From an uncultured Caproiciproducens sp. (GTDB lineage Bacteria > Bacillota > Clostridia > Oscillospirales > Acutalibacteraceae), in contig NZ_OY761810.1 of the NCBI RefSeq assembly GCF_963664915.1, positions 2,556,661 through 2,620,660 of the forward strand: DNA of 64,000 bases. The letters are read 5' to 3'. Positions 55,533-64,000 of the stretch are shown in pieces (position 1 is the stretch's first letter; the number at the start of each line of letters is the position of its first letter). The notes under the pieces are model-generated. The model saw nothing but the letters and a program-made list of their open reading frames with translations, searched no databases and was not told where the DNA came from. Position numbers and translations under genes: made by a program.

Positions 55533-57209
55533 TTATCCTTTATTCTGAGCGAGCTTCAGCATTTCAGCGGCGTTTTCAAGCAAAAGCGGAGTGATTTGCG
55601 ATCCGCCCATGATTCTTGCCAACTCCTGTTTTCTGCCCTCATAATCCAGCTGATCAACATCTGTGAAGGTTTTATTATCCTTCACATGTTTTTTGATTAA
55701 ATACTGTACATCGGCTAAAGCGGCAATCTGCGCCAAATGGGTCACACAGATAACCTGTCGGTTGCCGGAAACCTCATGCAGTTTTAAGCCGACTTTTTGC
55801 GCTGCGCTTCCGCTGATTCCGGTATCTACTTCATCAAAAATCAGTGTATCAATATCGTCTTTGCCGGCAAGCACTGTTTTAATCGACAGCATAATACGGG
55901 ACAGTTCACCGCCGGACGCGATTTTGGCAATCGGCTTTGCAGGTTCGCCTGCGTTAGCTGAGATCAGGAACTGCAGTTTATCGCAGCCAAGAGGATTCAG
56001 CGGGCAGTTCTCCTGCTGCACCTGAAAATCAATATTTGGCATGTCAAGAAACTTTAGTTCCTCTTTTACCTTTGCCGAAAATTCTTTCGCCGTCTTTTTC
56101 CGGCAGACAGAAATTTCATCTGCAAGCTTTGTTGCCAAAGTCTTCGCTTTTTGATATTCCTTTGTCAATTGCGTGATTCTTTCATCTGAAAGTTGAATAT
56201 CCTCCAACTGCTCTTTCGACTTTTCCAGAAAAGCGAGCATGTTTTCTGCCGAACCGCCGTATTTAAGGCCAAGACGATATAGTTTATCCAGCCTGTCTTC
56301 TATTCTTTCAACATCTTCGGGATCATATTCAAGCTCTGAGGAAAAATTACGGATTTCTTCCTCGCAGTCCTCCAGATCATAACGGATGTTTTTTATTCTC
56401 TCAGACAATGGGTGTATTTCCGGCAGATATTTTTCCGCATCGGCCAATGCATCCGATGCGGAAACGACAGCGGACAGAGCTCCGTCAAAGCTTTCATCAC
56501 CGTTGAGAGCCGATTTCGCAGTATTAATCGAAGCGGCAATTTTTTCGCTGTTAATATATCTTGTACGAGTTTTATTCAGTTCTTCCTGTTCGCCAACATG
56601 CAGATCGGCAGCTTCAAGCTCCTTGATTTGATAGGATAATAAATCAATTTGCCTTGCTTTCTGCGCTTCATCCATATGATAGGAATCAAGAGTATTTTTA
56701 ATATGCTGCATATTGCCGAAAGCGGCACGGTAATCCGTCAGTAATTTTTCAGGTACACCCATACGGTCAATATACTGGATATGTAAATCAGGTGAAAGCA
56801 AATCATAACTATCATGCTGGCCATGAATACTGATCAGCAAAGACCCGATTTCTTTCAGAACGGATACCGTTGCAGGACGGCTGTTGATACGGCATACGGC
56901 CTTGCCGTCCGCGTGAATCTCTCGCTGAATCATGACAGTGCCGTCCTCTTCCGGAGCATAACCAAGTTCATTCAGCTTGTCTATAGCCTGTGCCCCCAAA
57001 TCGAAAAAAACAGCGGTGACAAAAGCAGCACGCGCTCCTGTTCGCACAAGCTCACGTGATGTTCTTTCGCCCAGAACAGCATTAATGGAATCAATAACAA
57101 TGGATTTGCCTGCGCCGGTTTCACCGGTCAGCACATTTAAGCCGGAATGAAAATCAATTCCGGTTTTCTCAATCACAGCAATATTTTCGATGTATAGCTG
57201 AGACAGCAT
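55533..57209 (-). CDS. recN: DNA repair protein RecN
   Basis: SMC-like ATPase for double-strand break repair, 558 residues. Walker A TGETGAGKS near residue 32, two coiled-coil arms, GGELSRIMLSIK signature, and Walker B FDEVDTGISG. I chose ATG 57209 with GGGTG upstream; a GTG at 57218 would overlap the argR stop. The last gene of the dxs-recN group; its stop touches the tyrS promoter. Confidence 0.95.
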   Translation of the reverse strand: MLSQLYIENIAVIEKTGIDFHSGLNVLTGETGAGKSIVIDSINAVLGERTSRELVRTGARAAFVTAVFFDLGAQAIDKLNELGYAPEEDGTVMIQREIHADGKAVCRINSRPATVSVLKEIGSLLISIHGQHDSYDLLSPDLHIQYIDRMGVPEKLLTDYRAAFGNMQHIKNTLDSYHMDEAQKARQIDLLSYQIKELEAADLHVGEQEELNKTRTRYINSEKIAASINTAKSALNGDESFDGALSAVVSASDALADAEKYLPEIHPLSERIKNIRYDLEDCEEEIRNFSSELEYDPEDVERIEDRLDKLYRLGLKYGGSAENMLAFLEKSKEQLEDIQLSDERITQLTKEYQKAKTLATKLADEISVCRKKTAKEFSAKVKEELKFLDMPNIDFQVQQENCPLNPLGCDKLQFLISANAGEPAKPIAKIASGGELSRIMLSIKTVLAGKDDIDTLIFDEVDTGISGSAAQKVGLKLHEVSGNRQVICVTHLAQIAALADVQYLIKKHVKDNKTFTDVDQLDYEGRKQELARIMGGSQITPLLLENAAEMLKLAQNKG

Positions 57210-57214
57210 TGCAA

Positions 57215-57664
57215 TCACCCAACCATTTTTTTAAGTTCAGCAACCAGCTGTTGTGCATGATCTTCATTTCTCAGAGCAATAAAAATTGTATCATCCCCGG
57301 CCAAAGTACCAACCACACCCTGCCAGTGCATCGTGTCCATTGCCGCGCAGACAGCCTGTGCCATTCCGGCATGACATTTTATAACGACCAGATTGCAAGC
57401 ATAATCAATTTGAATCGCTGAATCCGAAAGGAGAGCATAAAATTTAGAGGAGTAATCCATTGAACTGTTTCTGCCGGTGGAATATCTGTATTTTCCGTCA
57501 TGAGACAGTGTTTTTATCAATCGGAGTTCTTTAATATCGCGGGAGACAGTCGCCTGAGTCACCTCAAAGCCGTCTTCGCGCAGGCGGCGCAGCAGTTCTT
57601 CCTGTGTATCAATCGCGTATTCATTAATCAATTCAAGGATCTTTGCGTGTCGTCTTGTTTTCAA
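57215..57664 (-). CDS. argR: Arginine repressor ArgR
   Basis: 149 residues. N-terminal winged helix with TQATVSRDIKELRLIK, C-terminal arginine-binding trimer domain with GTLAGDDTIFIALR. I chose TTG 57664 behind AAAGGAG, which matches the usual length; the frame is open to 57694. Overlaps nadK. Confidence 0.92.
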   Translation of the reverse strand: MKTRRHAKILELINEYAIDTQEELLRRLREDGFEVTQATVSRDIKELRLIKTLSHDGKYRYSTGRNSSMDYSSKFYALLSDSAIQIDYACNLVVIKCHAGMAQAVCAAMDTMHWQGVVGTLAGDDTIFIALRNEDHAQQLVAELKKMVG

Positions 57665-57665
57665 A

Positions 57666-58523
57666 TCAATTTCTCCTTTCAGCCAGTTTTTCATTTACAA
57701 TCTCATAAAAATTATCGTCTTTTAATTTAATTATTGTTACCACACGTTCTGAACGGCAAAAATCAATTTTTTGATTGTCGGCAATCTGAATAAATGTGTC
57801 TCCGTCAATCGTCAGGAATATTTCACTGTTATAATTTGAGGATGCCGTAACGCTCAGCCTTGCATCCGGACCAAATACAACCGGTCTTGTCAGTAAAGAA
57901 TGAGGACAAATCGGCGAAAGCAATATGCAGCTGATGCTTGGGTCAATAACGGGGCCCCCTGTGGAGAGGGAATAAGCGGTCGAGCCGGTCGGCGTGGAAA
58001 TAATCAGGCCGTCGGCCCTGTATTCACAAACATTTTTATCATTGAAATGGACGGTGAGATCCAATATTCTCGAAAGTGCGCCCCTCGCCATAACAGCATC
58101 ATTTAATGCAAAATATGTTTCCGATTTACCGTTGTTCTCGAGATGAACTTCAAGCATCATTCGATTTTCGACAGTAAAGTCACCTTTGATTAGATTTTCG
58201 AGTAAGTCAAGCTCATCCGTTTCCAGCCCGGCAACAAAACCGAGTCTGCCGACATTGATGCCCAGAATGGGTTTTTCTGCCGCCGCCGCGTGACGGGAGC
58301 AATGTATAATTGTTCCATCCCCGCCCACTGCAATGACAACGTCGCAGTCAGACATCATTTTATCAAAATCATCATAAAAAGCGATTACAGAATCTTCAAA
58401 ATAGCTCTTTAAATTCGAACGCATGCATACCTCTGCTCCGAATTTCTGCAGTGTATTGACAACTTCCAATGTATGAAGCTGCGCGTTATGCTTACTTAAA
58501 TTCGGCATAATGGCTATTTTCAA
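57666..58523 (-). CDS. nadK: NAD kinase
   Basis: Phosphorylates NAD to NADP. 285 residues, [14 protein letters not shown] motif and the second signature [17 protein letters not shown] chose TTG 58523 with GGTGGTGA upstream; the frame is open to 58538 but would start inside that ribosome binding site. It supplies NADP used by NfnAB and DapB. Confidence 0.92.
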   Translation of the reverse strand: MKIAIMPNLSKHNAQLHTLEVVNTLQKFGAEVCMRSNLKSYFEDSVIAFYDDFDKMMSDCDVVIAVGGDGTIIHCSRHAAAAEKPILGINVGRLGFVAGLETDELDLLENLIKGDFTVENRMMLEVHLENNGKSETYFALNDAVMARGALSRILDLTVHFNDKNVCEYRADGLIISTPTGSTAYSLSTGGPVIDPSISCILLSPICPHSLLTRPVVFGPDARLSVTASSNYNSEIFLTIDGDTFIQIADNQKIDFCRSERVVTIIKLKDDNFYEIVNEKLAERRN

Positions 58524-58524
58524 A

Positions 58525-59337
58525 TTATTCACCACCATTTAGTTGATTATGTGATTCTTTCACTAAATTTGTAATATCCAAAACAGCACTTTGAGGTTCG
58601 TCGCATTTTTGCAAATAAATGAGATACTCAATATTGCCTTCCGGCCCTTTGACCGGTGAAAATGTCAGGCCTAAAATTGAAAAACCATGTTCCAACACAA
58701 AACCTGCAATTTTCTCAATCACTTCGACATGAATGGATTGTTCGCGAACCACGCCTTTTTTACCGACTTTACCCCGCCCCGCTTCAAACTGAGGTTTTAT
58801 AAGACAAACAGCCTGCGCGTTTTCCGACATAAAATTCCTTGCGACGGGAAAGACAAGACAAAGTGAAATAAAAGAAACGTCAACACTAAAAAAGTCTACG
58901 TCATCCGGTACCTGCTCCCTCGTAATGTAACGTATATTGGTTCGTTCCAGATTCACCACCCTCGGATCTGTCCGCAATTTCCATGCGAGCTGTCCGTAAC
59001 CAACATCAATGGAATAGACTTTTCTTGCACCGTTTTGCAGCATGCAATCGGTAAAACCCCCAGTTGAAGCCCCAATATCCATTGTAATTTTATCTTTCAG
59101 TTCAATTGGAAAGACCGACATTGCTTTTTCAAGCTTCAGACCGCCGCGGCTTACATAAGGCATTGTTTCTCCGCGGATTTCGATGTTTGTATCTGTCGGA
59201 AGCATGGTACCAGGTTTATCCGACTTCTGGTTATCAACATATATATTGCCCATCATGACCATTGCTTTAGCCTTTTCCCTGCTTTCAGCAAGTCCACGGT
59301 CAAACAACAGACAATCGAGTCGCTTTTTCTCTATCAC
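58525..59337 (-). CDS. tlyA: TlyA-type rRNA methyltransferase with S4 domain
   Basis: 270 residues. An N-terminal S4 domain ([24 protein letters not shown]) and an FtsJ-like SAM domain with [14 protein letters not shown]. TlyA 2'-O-methylates rRNA in mycobacteria; the clostridial homologues are often called hemolysin A. Start set at GTG 59337 overlapping the dxs stop (GTGA) with GGAG upstream; GTG 59346 is also in frame. Confidence 0.88.
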   Translation of the reverse strand: MIEKKRLDCLLFDRGLAESREKAKAMVMMGNIYVDNQKSDKPGTMLPTDTNIEIRGETMPYVSRGGLKLEKAMSVFPIELKDKITMDIGASTGGFTDCMLQNGARKVYSIDVGYGQLAWKLRTDPRVVNLERTNIRYITREQVPDDVDFFSVDVSFISLCLVFPVARNFMSENAQAVCLIKPQFEAGRGKVGKKGVVREQSIHVEVIEKIAGFVLEHGFSILGLTFSPVKGPEGNIEYLIYLQKCDEPQSAVLDITNLVKESHNQLNGGE

Positions 59338-61190
59338 TTTTTGCACTCCGTCATTATCATATTTACCATTCCCTTGTCATCCAGCCCAAGGGCGTTCAGC
59401 GATTGCAGCATTGTCGCTTGCGGAACAAAGTTCGTGATGGCACGCAAATGAAACTCACAGTGATATCCGATTTGGGCCAGCAAATAGCTGAAGTGTTCCC
59501 CTATTCCCCCCTGCTGTATGCCTTCTTCAAAGAAATAGATTTCTTTTGCAGCCGCAGCTTCTGCAGCCGCATCCATATCGACAGGTTTAATTCGATTTAA
59601 TTTTATGATTCTTACCGAAACTCCCAATTCTCTCAGTGAAGATAGTGCCTTGCATGCAAACGAAAACAGCCGGCCGTAGGTCACGATAACCAGATCGGCA
59701 TCATTCGGTCCGTAAGTATCATAAGCTTTACATGTGCTTTCAAAATCAAAGGGTTTAAACATTGGTTTTCCGCGCGGATAACGCACAGCGGAAACACCTT
59801 CACACTGATACAGCGCCTGATTGAAATCGGCGTAAAGCTCATCATAGTAGGTGGGAGAATACACTGTTATATTTGGAATCGTGTTTAAAAATGCTGCGTC
59901 GAAAATTCCCTGATGTGTCTCGCCGTCTTCCCCAACAACACCTGCGCGGTCAATGGCAAACGTTACTTTTACCCTCTGAATGGCTGCGTCATGAATAATC
60001 TGATCGTAGCCTCGCTGTAAGAATGTAGAATAAATTGCACATACGGGGAGCATCCCACCCACGGCAAGTCCGCCGGCAAAAGTTACCGCATGTTCTTCGG
60101 CAATTCCCGTATCAAAAAAACGGTCAGGAAACTGTTTTGCAAAACCTGCTAAACCGGTTCCCGTTTGCATAGCGGCTGTTATCGCACAGATTCTATTATC
60201 TTTATCGGCCAGTGCACAAAGATTGTTACCAAACACACTGGAAAAATTTTCGCCCGATGACGCTGATTTTCCTGTTTTAATATCAAAACTTGATATACCG
60301 TGAAAAGCACCTGGATTTTGTTCTGCAAAGGGATACCCCTTTCCTTTACGGGTGAGAACATGGAGCAAAACCGGATGATCAATATTTTTTGCATTTTCCA
60401 GAACATCAATCAATTTTTCTAAATCATGGCCGTCAAACGGCCCATAATAGTAAAAACCCATATCTTCAAAAATCGTGCTGTTGTATAACATCTGCTTTAG
60501 CGCAGCTTTTGATTTCGAGAGAAAGTGATGAAGCGGTTTACCAACGTGAGGAAGCCGGTCAAGAGCTGTTTCAACATTGCCTTTTACCCTGAAGTAGCCG
60601 GGCTTAGTGCGAATGTGGGCAAGGTAACGCGCAATGGAACCCACATTGCTTGAAATAGACATTTTATTGTCATTTAAAACAACAATAAAATTCTTCTTAA
60701 AACGTCCTGCATTGTTTAACCCTTCATATGCCAAGCCACCGGTTAAGGCGCCGTCGCCAATCAATGAAATGACATGGCCGGGCTCTCCGGTAAGAATTTT
60801 CGCATTTGCAATTCCAAGTGCCGCAGAAATTGAAGTGCTACTGTGGCCTACATTAAAGGCATCATACTCGCTCTCCTGACGATTCGGATAACCGGAAAGG
60901 CCGTCTTTCGTGCGGATTGTAGAAATCGTATCCCGTCTGCCGGTTAAAATCTTATGTGTATAGGCTTGATGACCAACATCCCAAACAATTTTGTCCTCTT
61001 TGGAGCTGAAAACACGGTGCAGCGCAACCGTTAACTCAACGACTCCTAAATTAGACGCCAGATGCCCGCCGTTATTTGAAACAGTCTTTATTATTTTTTC
61101 ACGAATTTCATCGCACAACTCGTAAAGCTCATCAATTGAAAGCTTTTGCAAGTCCTCGGGGAAATCTATTTTATTTAAAAGGTTGTCCAT
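59334..61190 (-). CDS. dxs: 1-deoxy-D-xylulose-5-phosphate synthase
   Basis: First step of the MEP isoprenoid pathway, 618 residues. TPP binding GDGALTGGLAYEGLNNAG, the Glu-bearing segment near IAEEHAVTFAGG, and DRAGVVGEDGETHQG. The order dxs-tlyA-nadK-argR-recN is usual in clostridia, with short overlaps. Confidence 0.96.
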   Translation of the reverse strand: MDNLLNKIDFPEDLQKLSIDELYELCDEIREKIIKTVSNNGGHLASNLGVVELTVALHRVFSSKEDKIVWDVGHQAYTHKILTGRRDTISTIRTKDGLSGYPNRQESEYDAFNVGHSSTSISAALGIANAKILTGEPGHVISLIGDGALTGGLAYEGLNNAGRFKKNFIVVLNDNKMSISSNVGSIARYLAHIRTKPGYFRVKGNVETALDRLPHVGKPLHHFLSKSKAALKQMLYNSTIFEDMGFYYYGPFDGHDLEKLIDVLENAKNIDHPVLLHVLTRKGKGYPFAEQNPGAFHGISSFDIKTGKSASSGENFSSVFGNNLCALADKDNRICAITAAMQTGTGLAGFAKQFPDRFFDTGIAEEHAVTFAGGLAVGGMLPVCAIYSTFLQRGYDQIIHDAAIQRVKVTFAIDRAGVVGEDGETHQGIFDAAFLNTIPNITVYSPTYYDELYADFNQALYQCEGVSAVRYPRGKPMFKPFDFESTCKAYDTYGPNDADLVIVTYGRLFSFACKALSSLRELGVSVRIIKLNRIKPVDMDAAAEAAAAKEIYFFEEGIQQGGIGEHFSYLLAQIGYHCEFHLRAITNFVPQATMLQSLNALGLDDKGMVNMIMTECKK

Positions 61191-61240
61191 TCTTTAACCT
61201 CAATTGGCAGCTGCCGTGTTTAAAAAGTCAGGATTACATA

Positions 61241-62098
61241 TTACAGGATCATTCCATACTGACGTTTTGCTGCGGCAACTGTATTTTTAAGGAGCATTGC
61301 AATGGTCATTGGACCAACACCGCCAGGAACAGGAGTTATGTAAGACGCTATTTTCTCCACATTAGCAAAGTCTACGTCTCCGCACAGCTTTCCGTTTTCA
61401 TCGCGGTCCATACCAACATCAATGACCACTGCACCCAGCTTCACCATATCTGCGGTAACAAACTTTGGCCTGCCAACTGCTGCAATCAGGATGTCCGCAT
61501 TTTTGCAAACTTCTTTCAGATTCTTTGTTTTGCTGTGGCAAATTGTTACAGTACCGTTATTATGAAGAAGAAGCATTGCCATCGGTTTTCCGACAATGTT
61601 GCTGCGGCCGATTACGACACAGTCTTTTCCTTCAATTTCAATATTCTCCGAACGAAGCAGTTCAATAACACCTGCAGGAGTACACGGCAGAAAATGATAG
61701 TTTCCAATCATGATTCTGCCAACATTTGAAGGATGAAAAGCATCGACATCTTTTTCCGGATGAATGGCCTCTACCACCGCTTCTTCATCAAGTCCGTCCG
61801 GAAGAGGAGACTGCACCAGAATTCCGTTGATATCCTTTTTAACATTCAGCTTTTCAACCAAATCCATTATTTCGCTTTGAGAGGCGGTTGCGGGCAGCGC
61901 ATATTCCTCGGAATAAACACCTGCCTGCGCGCAGGCCTTCTTTTTATTGTTTACATATGTTCTTGAAGCGGGATCATCCCCTACAATGACTACTGCAAGG
62001 CCCGGTGTTACACCACGCTGAACCATTTCAGCGACTTCAAGCGCGATACTTGCACGAATTTTGGCGGCAACTGCTTTTCCATCAATCAATTTTGCCAT
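61241..62098 (-). CDS. folD: FolD: methylenetetrahydrofolate dehydrogenase/cyclohydrolase
   Basis: 285 residues. Catalytic Lys region in YVNNKKKACAQAG, PLPDGLDEEAV loop, GRSNIVGKPMA Rossmann motif, PVPGGVGPMTIAML signature. GGAGG precedes ATG 62098. One-carbon metabolism. Confidence 0.96.
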   Translation of the reverse strand: MAKLIDGKAVAAKIRASIALEVAEMVQRGVTPGLAVVIVGDDPASRTYVNNKKKACAQAGVYSEEYALPATASQSEIMDLVEKLNVKKDINGILVQSPLPDGLDEEAVVEAIHPEKDVDAFHPSNVGRIMIGNYHFLPCTPAGVIELLRSENIEIEGKDCVVIGRSNIVGKPMAMLLLHNNGTVTICHSKTKNLKEVCKNADILIAAVGRPKFVTADMVKLGAVVIDVGMDRDENGKLCGDVDFANVEKIASYITPVPGGVGPMTIAMLLKNTVAAAKRQYGMIL

Positions 62099-62116
62099 AA
62101 TCCGCCTCCAAAATTA

Positions 62117-63184
62117 TCATTCTTTTTCTTCATCTGTCGCATGGTCAGATGAAACGGTTAAGGTTTCTGCTGTATCTGCAGCAGGATCAGTTTCGGGAGT
62201 CACATCCTGTGACGGATGTTCAGCAATATTCTCGAACGAATCATGATCATTTTCTGCACTTGAGATATTGTCATTGTCAAAGATGGTGCTTGTACCGTCA
62301 TCAATTAATTCTTCCGGTACTTCATCCACTACAGCATTCAATTCCATAATTTTTCTTAAGCCGCACCCGGTAAGAGAAGTCCTGTTTCGGAAAACAATGA
62401 GTAAAACGATACCGGTAAAAACCGTTACAGCAGCAACCACCTGAGACACTCTAAGAGGGAGAATCGGGGTAATCAGGCTGTCGGTTCTCAGTCCTTCAAT
62501 AAAGAATCGGCCAACACCGTACCAAATCAAATAGCCCAGAAATACCTGTCCGTCATACTTTCTGAACCTGCGGCTGAAAATATGTAGCAGGATAAAGCCC
62601 AGAAGGCACCATAATGATTCATAAAGAAAACACGGATGAACAGGTCCGCTTGCAATGGCAGATGTATTTTCACTGACCATGCCCCAGGGCAGATTTGTTT
62701 CGCGCCCGAAAGCTTCCTGATTCACAAAATTTCCCCAGCGGCCGATTGTCTGCCCGATCAAAAAGCCGAGAGCAGCCAAGTCCAGCATGGCAGGGACGCT
62801 GATTTTGCGCAATTTTGCAATCAATGCGCCGCAGAGCAGCCCTCCAATGATTCCGCCGTAAATAGCAAGTCCGCCCTCCCAGATATACAGAGCACTGATC
62901 GGATTTCTCAAATACTGATCACTGGTATCGAAAATGACATAATAAGCTCTTGCCCCGATGATTCCGCCGATAATACCGACAATCACCGCATCAATCAGCT
63001 TATCCTGATCCATATTAAATTTTTTGCAGCTTGACATCACATAGAGGAATGCAAGTAAAAAGCCAACCGCTATAATAACGCCGTACCATCTTACGGTAAA
63101 TGTACCAATTGAAAAGGCAATCGGATTGATTGTAAAATGAATGCCTAATGCCGGAAATTGAACATTTAACATATACTCCACCAT
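62117..63184 (-). CDS. lgt: Prolipoprotein diacylglyceryl transferase with acidic C-terminal tail
   Basis: Adds diacylglycerol to the lipobox Cys. 355 residues: about seven membrane helices, with signature GRWGNFVNQEAFG. The last about 80 residues are an unusual acidic, low-complexity tail (DDGTSTIFDNDN, then EENDH-like and EEKE) beyond the normal end. The start is uncertain: ATG 63184, GTG 63181 and ATG 63172 are close together with weakly spaced GGAG sites. Confidence 0.93.
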   Translation of the reverse strand: MVEYMLNVQFPALGIHFTINPIAFSIGTFTVRWYGVIIAVGFLLAFLYVMSSCKKFNMDQDKLIDAVIVGIIGGIIGARAYYVIFDTSDQYLRNPISALYIWEGGLAIYGGIIGGLLCGALIAKLRKISVPAMLDLAALGFLIGQTIGRWGNFVNQEAFGRETNLPWGMVSENTSAIASGPVHPCFLYESLWCLLGFILLHIFSRRFRKYDGQVFLGYLIWYGVGRFFIEGLRTDSLITPILPLRVSQVVAAVTVFTGIVLLIVFRNRTSLTGCGLRKIMELNAVVDEVPEELIDDGTSTIFDNDNISSAENDHDSFENIAEHPSQDVTPETDPAADTAETLTVSSDHATDEEKE

Positions 63185-63259
63185 TTCTCCACGCGCAAAA
63201 AAAGATTAGACACCCGATCAAAACCTCGCGTGGGAGGTTTTGAAGGTAAAAATAAAAAT

Positions 63260-64000
63260 TTATTCTATCGGTCTGACAATTGAAAGCGCGCAATACTCCG
63301 GTCTAAGCTGTATTTGAAGGCGGTTCTGCACAGACTGAAGATCAGCCAGAGCAATTGAATCAATATAATGAAAGAGTTCATGATCCGTAAAGGCAAGGGA
63401 AGCCATTGTGTTCGCAATATTGTCCACACTGTTAAAGGACGAAACCATACGGCCGTAAACTGCTTTTTTTGAGCGCTCAAAGGCTGCAGCGTCAAGTCCG
63501 TGCTCACGCAAATTTACAAGCTCTTTTTTAATTTCTTCCGCAACGGCATCAGGGTCTTTTGATTCTCCGGAAAAAATAACCGACGCATAACCCGGTCCTT
63601 CAAAATATTCATAGGAAAATGATGATTGATTAATTAACTCGGCGTCCAGCAATCTGCGAAACAGAGGAGATGAATCAGAAGCCAGCATTTCCAGAAGGAT
63701 TTCCGTATCGGCGATCTCTCTTGCGGATAGGCGGTCTTTGCCTACTTTTTCTTTGAAACCAAGCTGGAATATCGGTGCTGCAACGGAAAGCTTTTGTTCC
63801 ACTCTGCTTTCGACAATATCCTCCGGTTCCTTTTCAAAAATTCTTTCCAGACTGATAGGTTTTGAAGGTTTCAGCATTTTATCACAGAGTTCAAGCACTT
63901 TGTACACATCGACATTGCCTGCGACACATAATACCATATTGTTGAGATTATAGAAAGTATGATAGCATTTGTAAAGCAGTTCGGGCGTAATCTGTGCAAT
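63260..64000 (-). CDS. M16-family peptidase homologue (YfmH-like), C-terminal part
   Basis: Runs off the window end; the frame is open from 64000 to the stop at 63260. The visible 246 residues are the inactive-like C-terminal half of an M16 peptidase (NLNNMVLCVAGNVD, LLEMLASDSSPLFRRLLD, EYFEGPGYASVIFSG). In Firmicutes these form YfmF/YfmH pairs; whether the HxxEH zinc site is present cannot be seen because it would lie upstream. Confidence 0.85.
   Translation of the reverse strand: MAQITPELLYKCYHTFYNLNNMVLCVAGNVDVYKVLELCDKMLKPSKPISLERIFEKEPEDIVESRVEQKLSVAAPIFQLGFKEKVGKDRLSAREIADTEILLEMLASDSSPLFRRLLDAELINQSSFSYEYFEGPGYASVIFSGESKDPDAVAEEIKKELVNLREHGLDAAAFERSKKAVYGRMVSSFNSVDNIANTMASLAFTDHELFHYIDSIALADLQSVQNRLQIQLRPEYCALSIVRPIE

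Noticed and set aside
61076-61729. 217-codon open frame on the plus strand
   Set aside because: Antisense to folD and the start of dxs; His/Cys-rich translation typical of a shadow frame.

Overview
The window looks like the chromosome of an anaerobic, endospore-forming member of the Clostridia, most likely the Oscillospiraceae/Ruminococcaceae group. Evidence: moderate GC, Gram-positive style Shine-Dalgarno sites, at least eleven likely TTG starts, many sporulation genes (spoVM, sipL, spoIVA, a spoIVFB-like protease, spoIIM, a cwlD-like amidase), a SCIFF ranthipeptide locus, an NfnAB electron-bifurcating transhydrogenase, a lysine riboswitch and a T-box. There is no CRISPR array, rRNA, insertion sequence or prophage. 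This is a core-genome segment, so most genes are recognisable and the interest lies in the joints between them.

Layout. 1-3751: prkC (entering from outside), rsgA, thiN, an unnamed 51-residue Cys-rich membrane peptide and the 26-residue spoVM. 3862-6990: sipL and spoIVA. 6992-9350: nfnA-nfnB. 9439-13555: a LytS/LytTR two-component pair followed by a short CstA-family transporter. 13661-17346: an acidic-repeat membrane protein in the usual spoIVFA position, an M50 protease, and the TIGR03960/TIGR03936 radical-SAM pair. 17361-21650: rplS with a structured leader, three tandem type I signal peptidases, rbgA, rnhB, yraN. 21647-30531: a probable vestige of an M19 dipeptidase, then thrC, a phosphoesterase, tig, clpP, clpX, lon, engB. 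30545-30990: a clearly broken lysA. 31083-33030: a TrpR-like regulator, a methyltransferase, hslO. 33065-33585: five tRNA genes (Val, Asp, Phe, Gly, Cys) with promoter and terminator. 33623-38980: cwlD-like amidase behind a 13-bp inverted repeat, radA, a Cys-rich miniprotein, a MacA-like adaptor and FtsX-type permease without an ATPase, a GME-fold-like protein. 39027-42569: two convergent Xer-type recombinases, spoIIM, proC. 42671-44857: an array of repeats whose core equals the XerD half of dif as I recall it, then the SCIFF maturase, SCIFF peptide and TIGR04086 membrane protein. 44918-47503: yajC, tgt, queA. 47552-51157: lysine riboswitch, asd, dapA, dapB and a free-standing ACT protein. 51204-55530: a YfhO-type membrane protein and tyrS under a Tyr T-box. 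55533-64000: recN, argR, nadK, tlyA, dxs, folD, lgt and the C-terminal part of an M16 peptidase homologue.

How the genes work together. SpoVM, SipL and SpoIVA form the spore coat basement layer and lie together. The lysine/DAP operon is controlled by lysine through the riboswitch, yet the only lysA seen here is destroyed, so lysine synthesis must use another copy or be lost while diaminopimelate for the wall is still made. The Clp/Lon/trigger factor block is a protein quality-control cluster. The dxs-tlyA-nadK-argR-recN block is a common clostridial order. The strongest leads for new biology are the spoVM-linked peptide, the spoIVFA-position protein, the dif-like array, the hairpin over the cwlD start, and the two gene relics.
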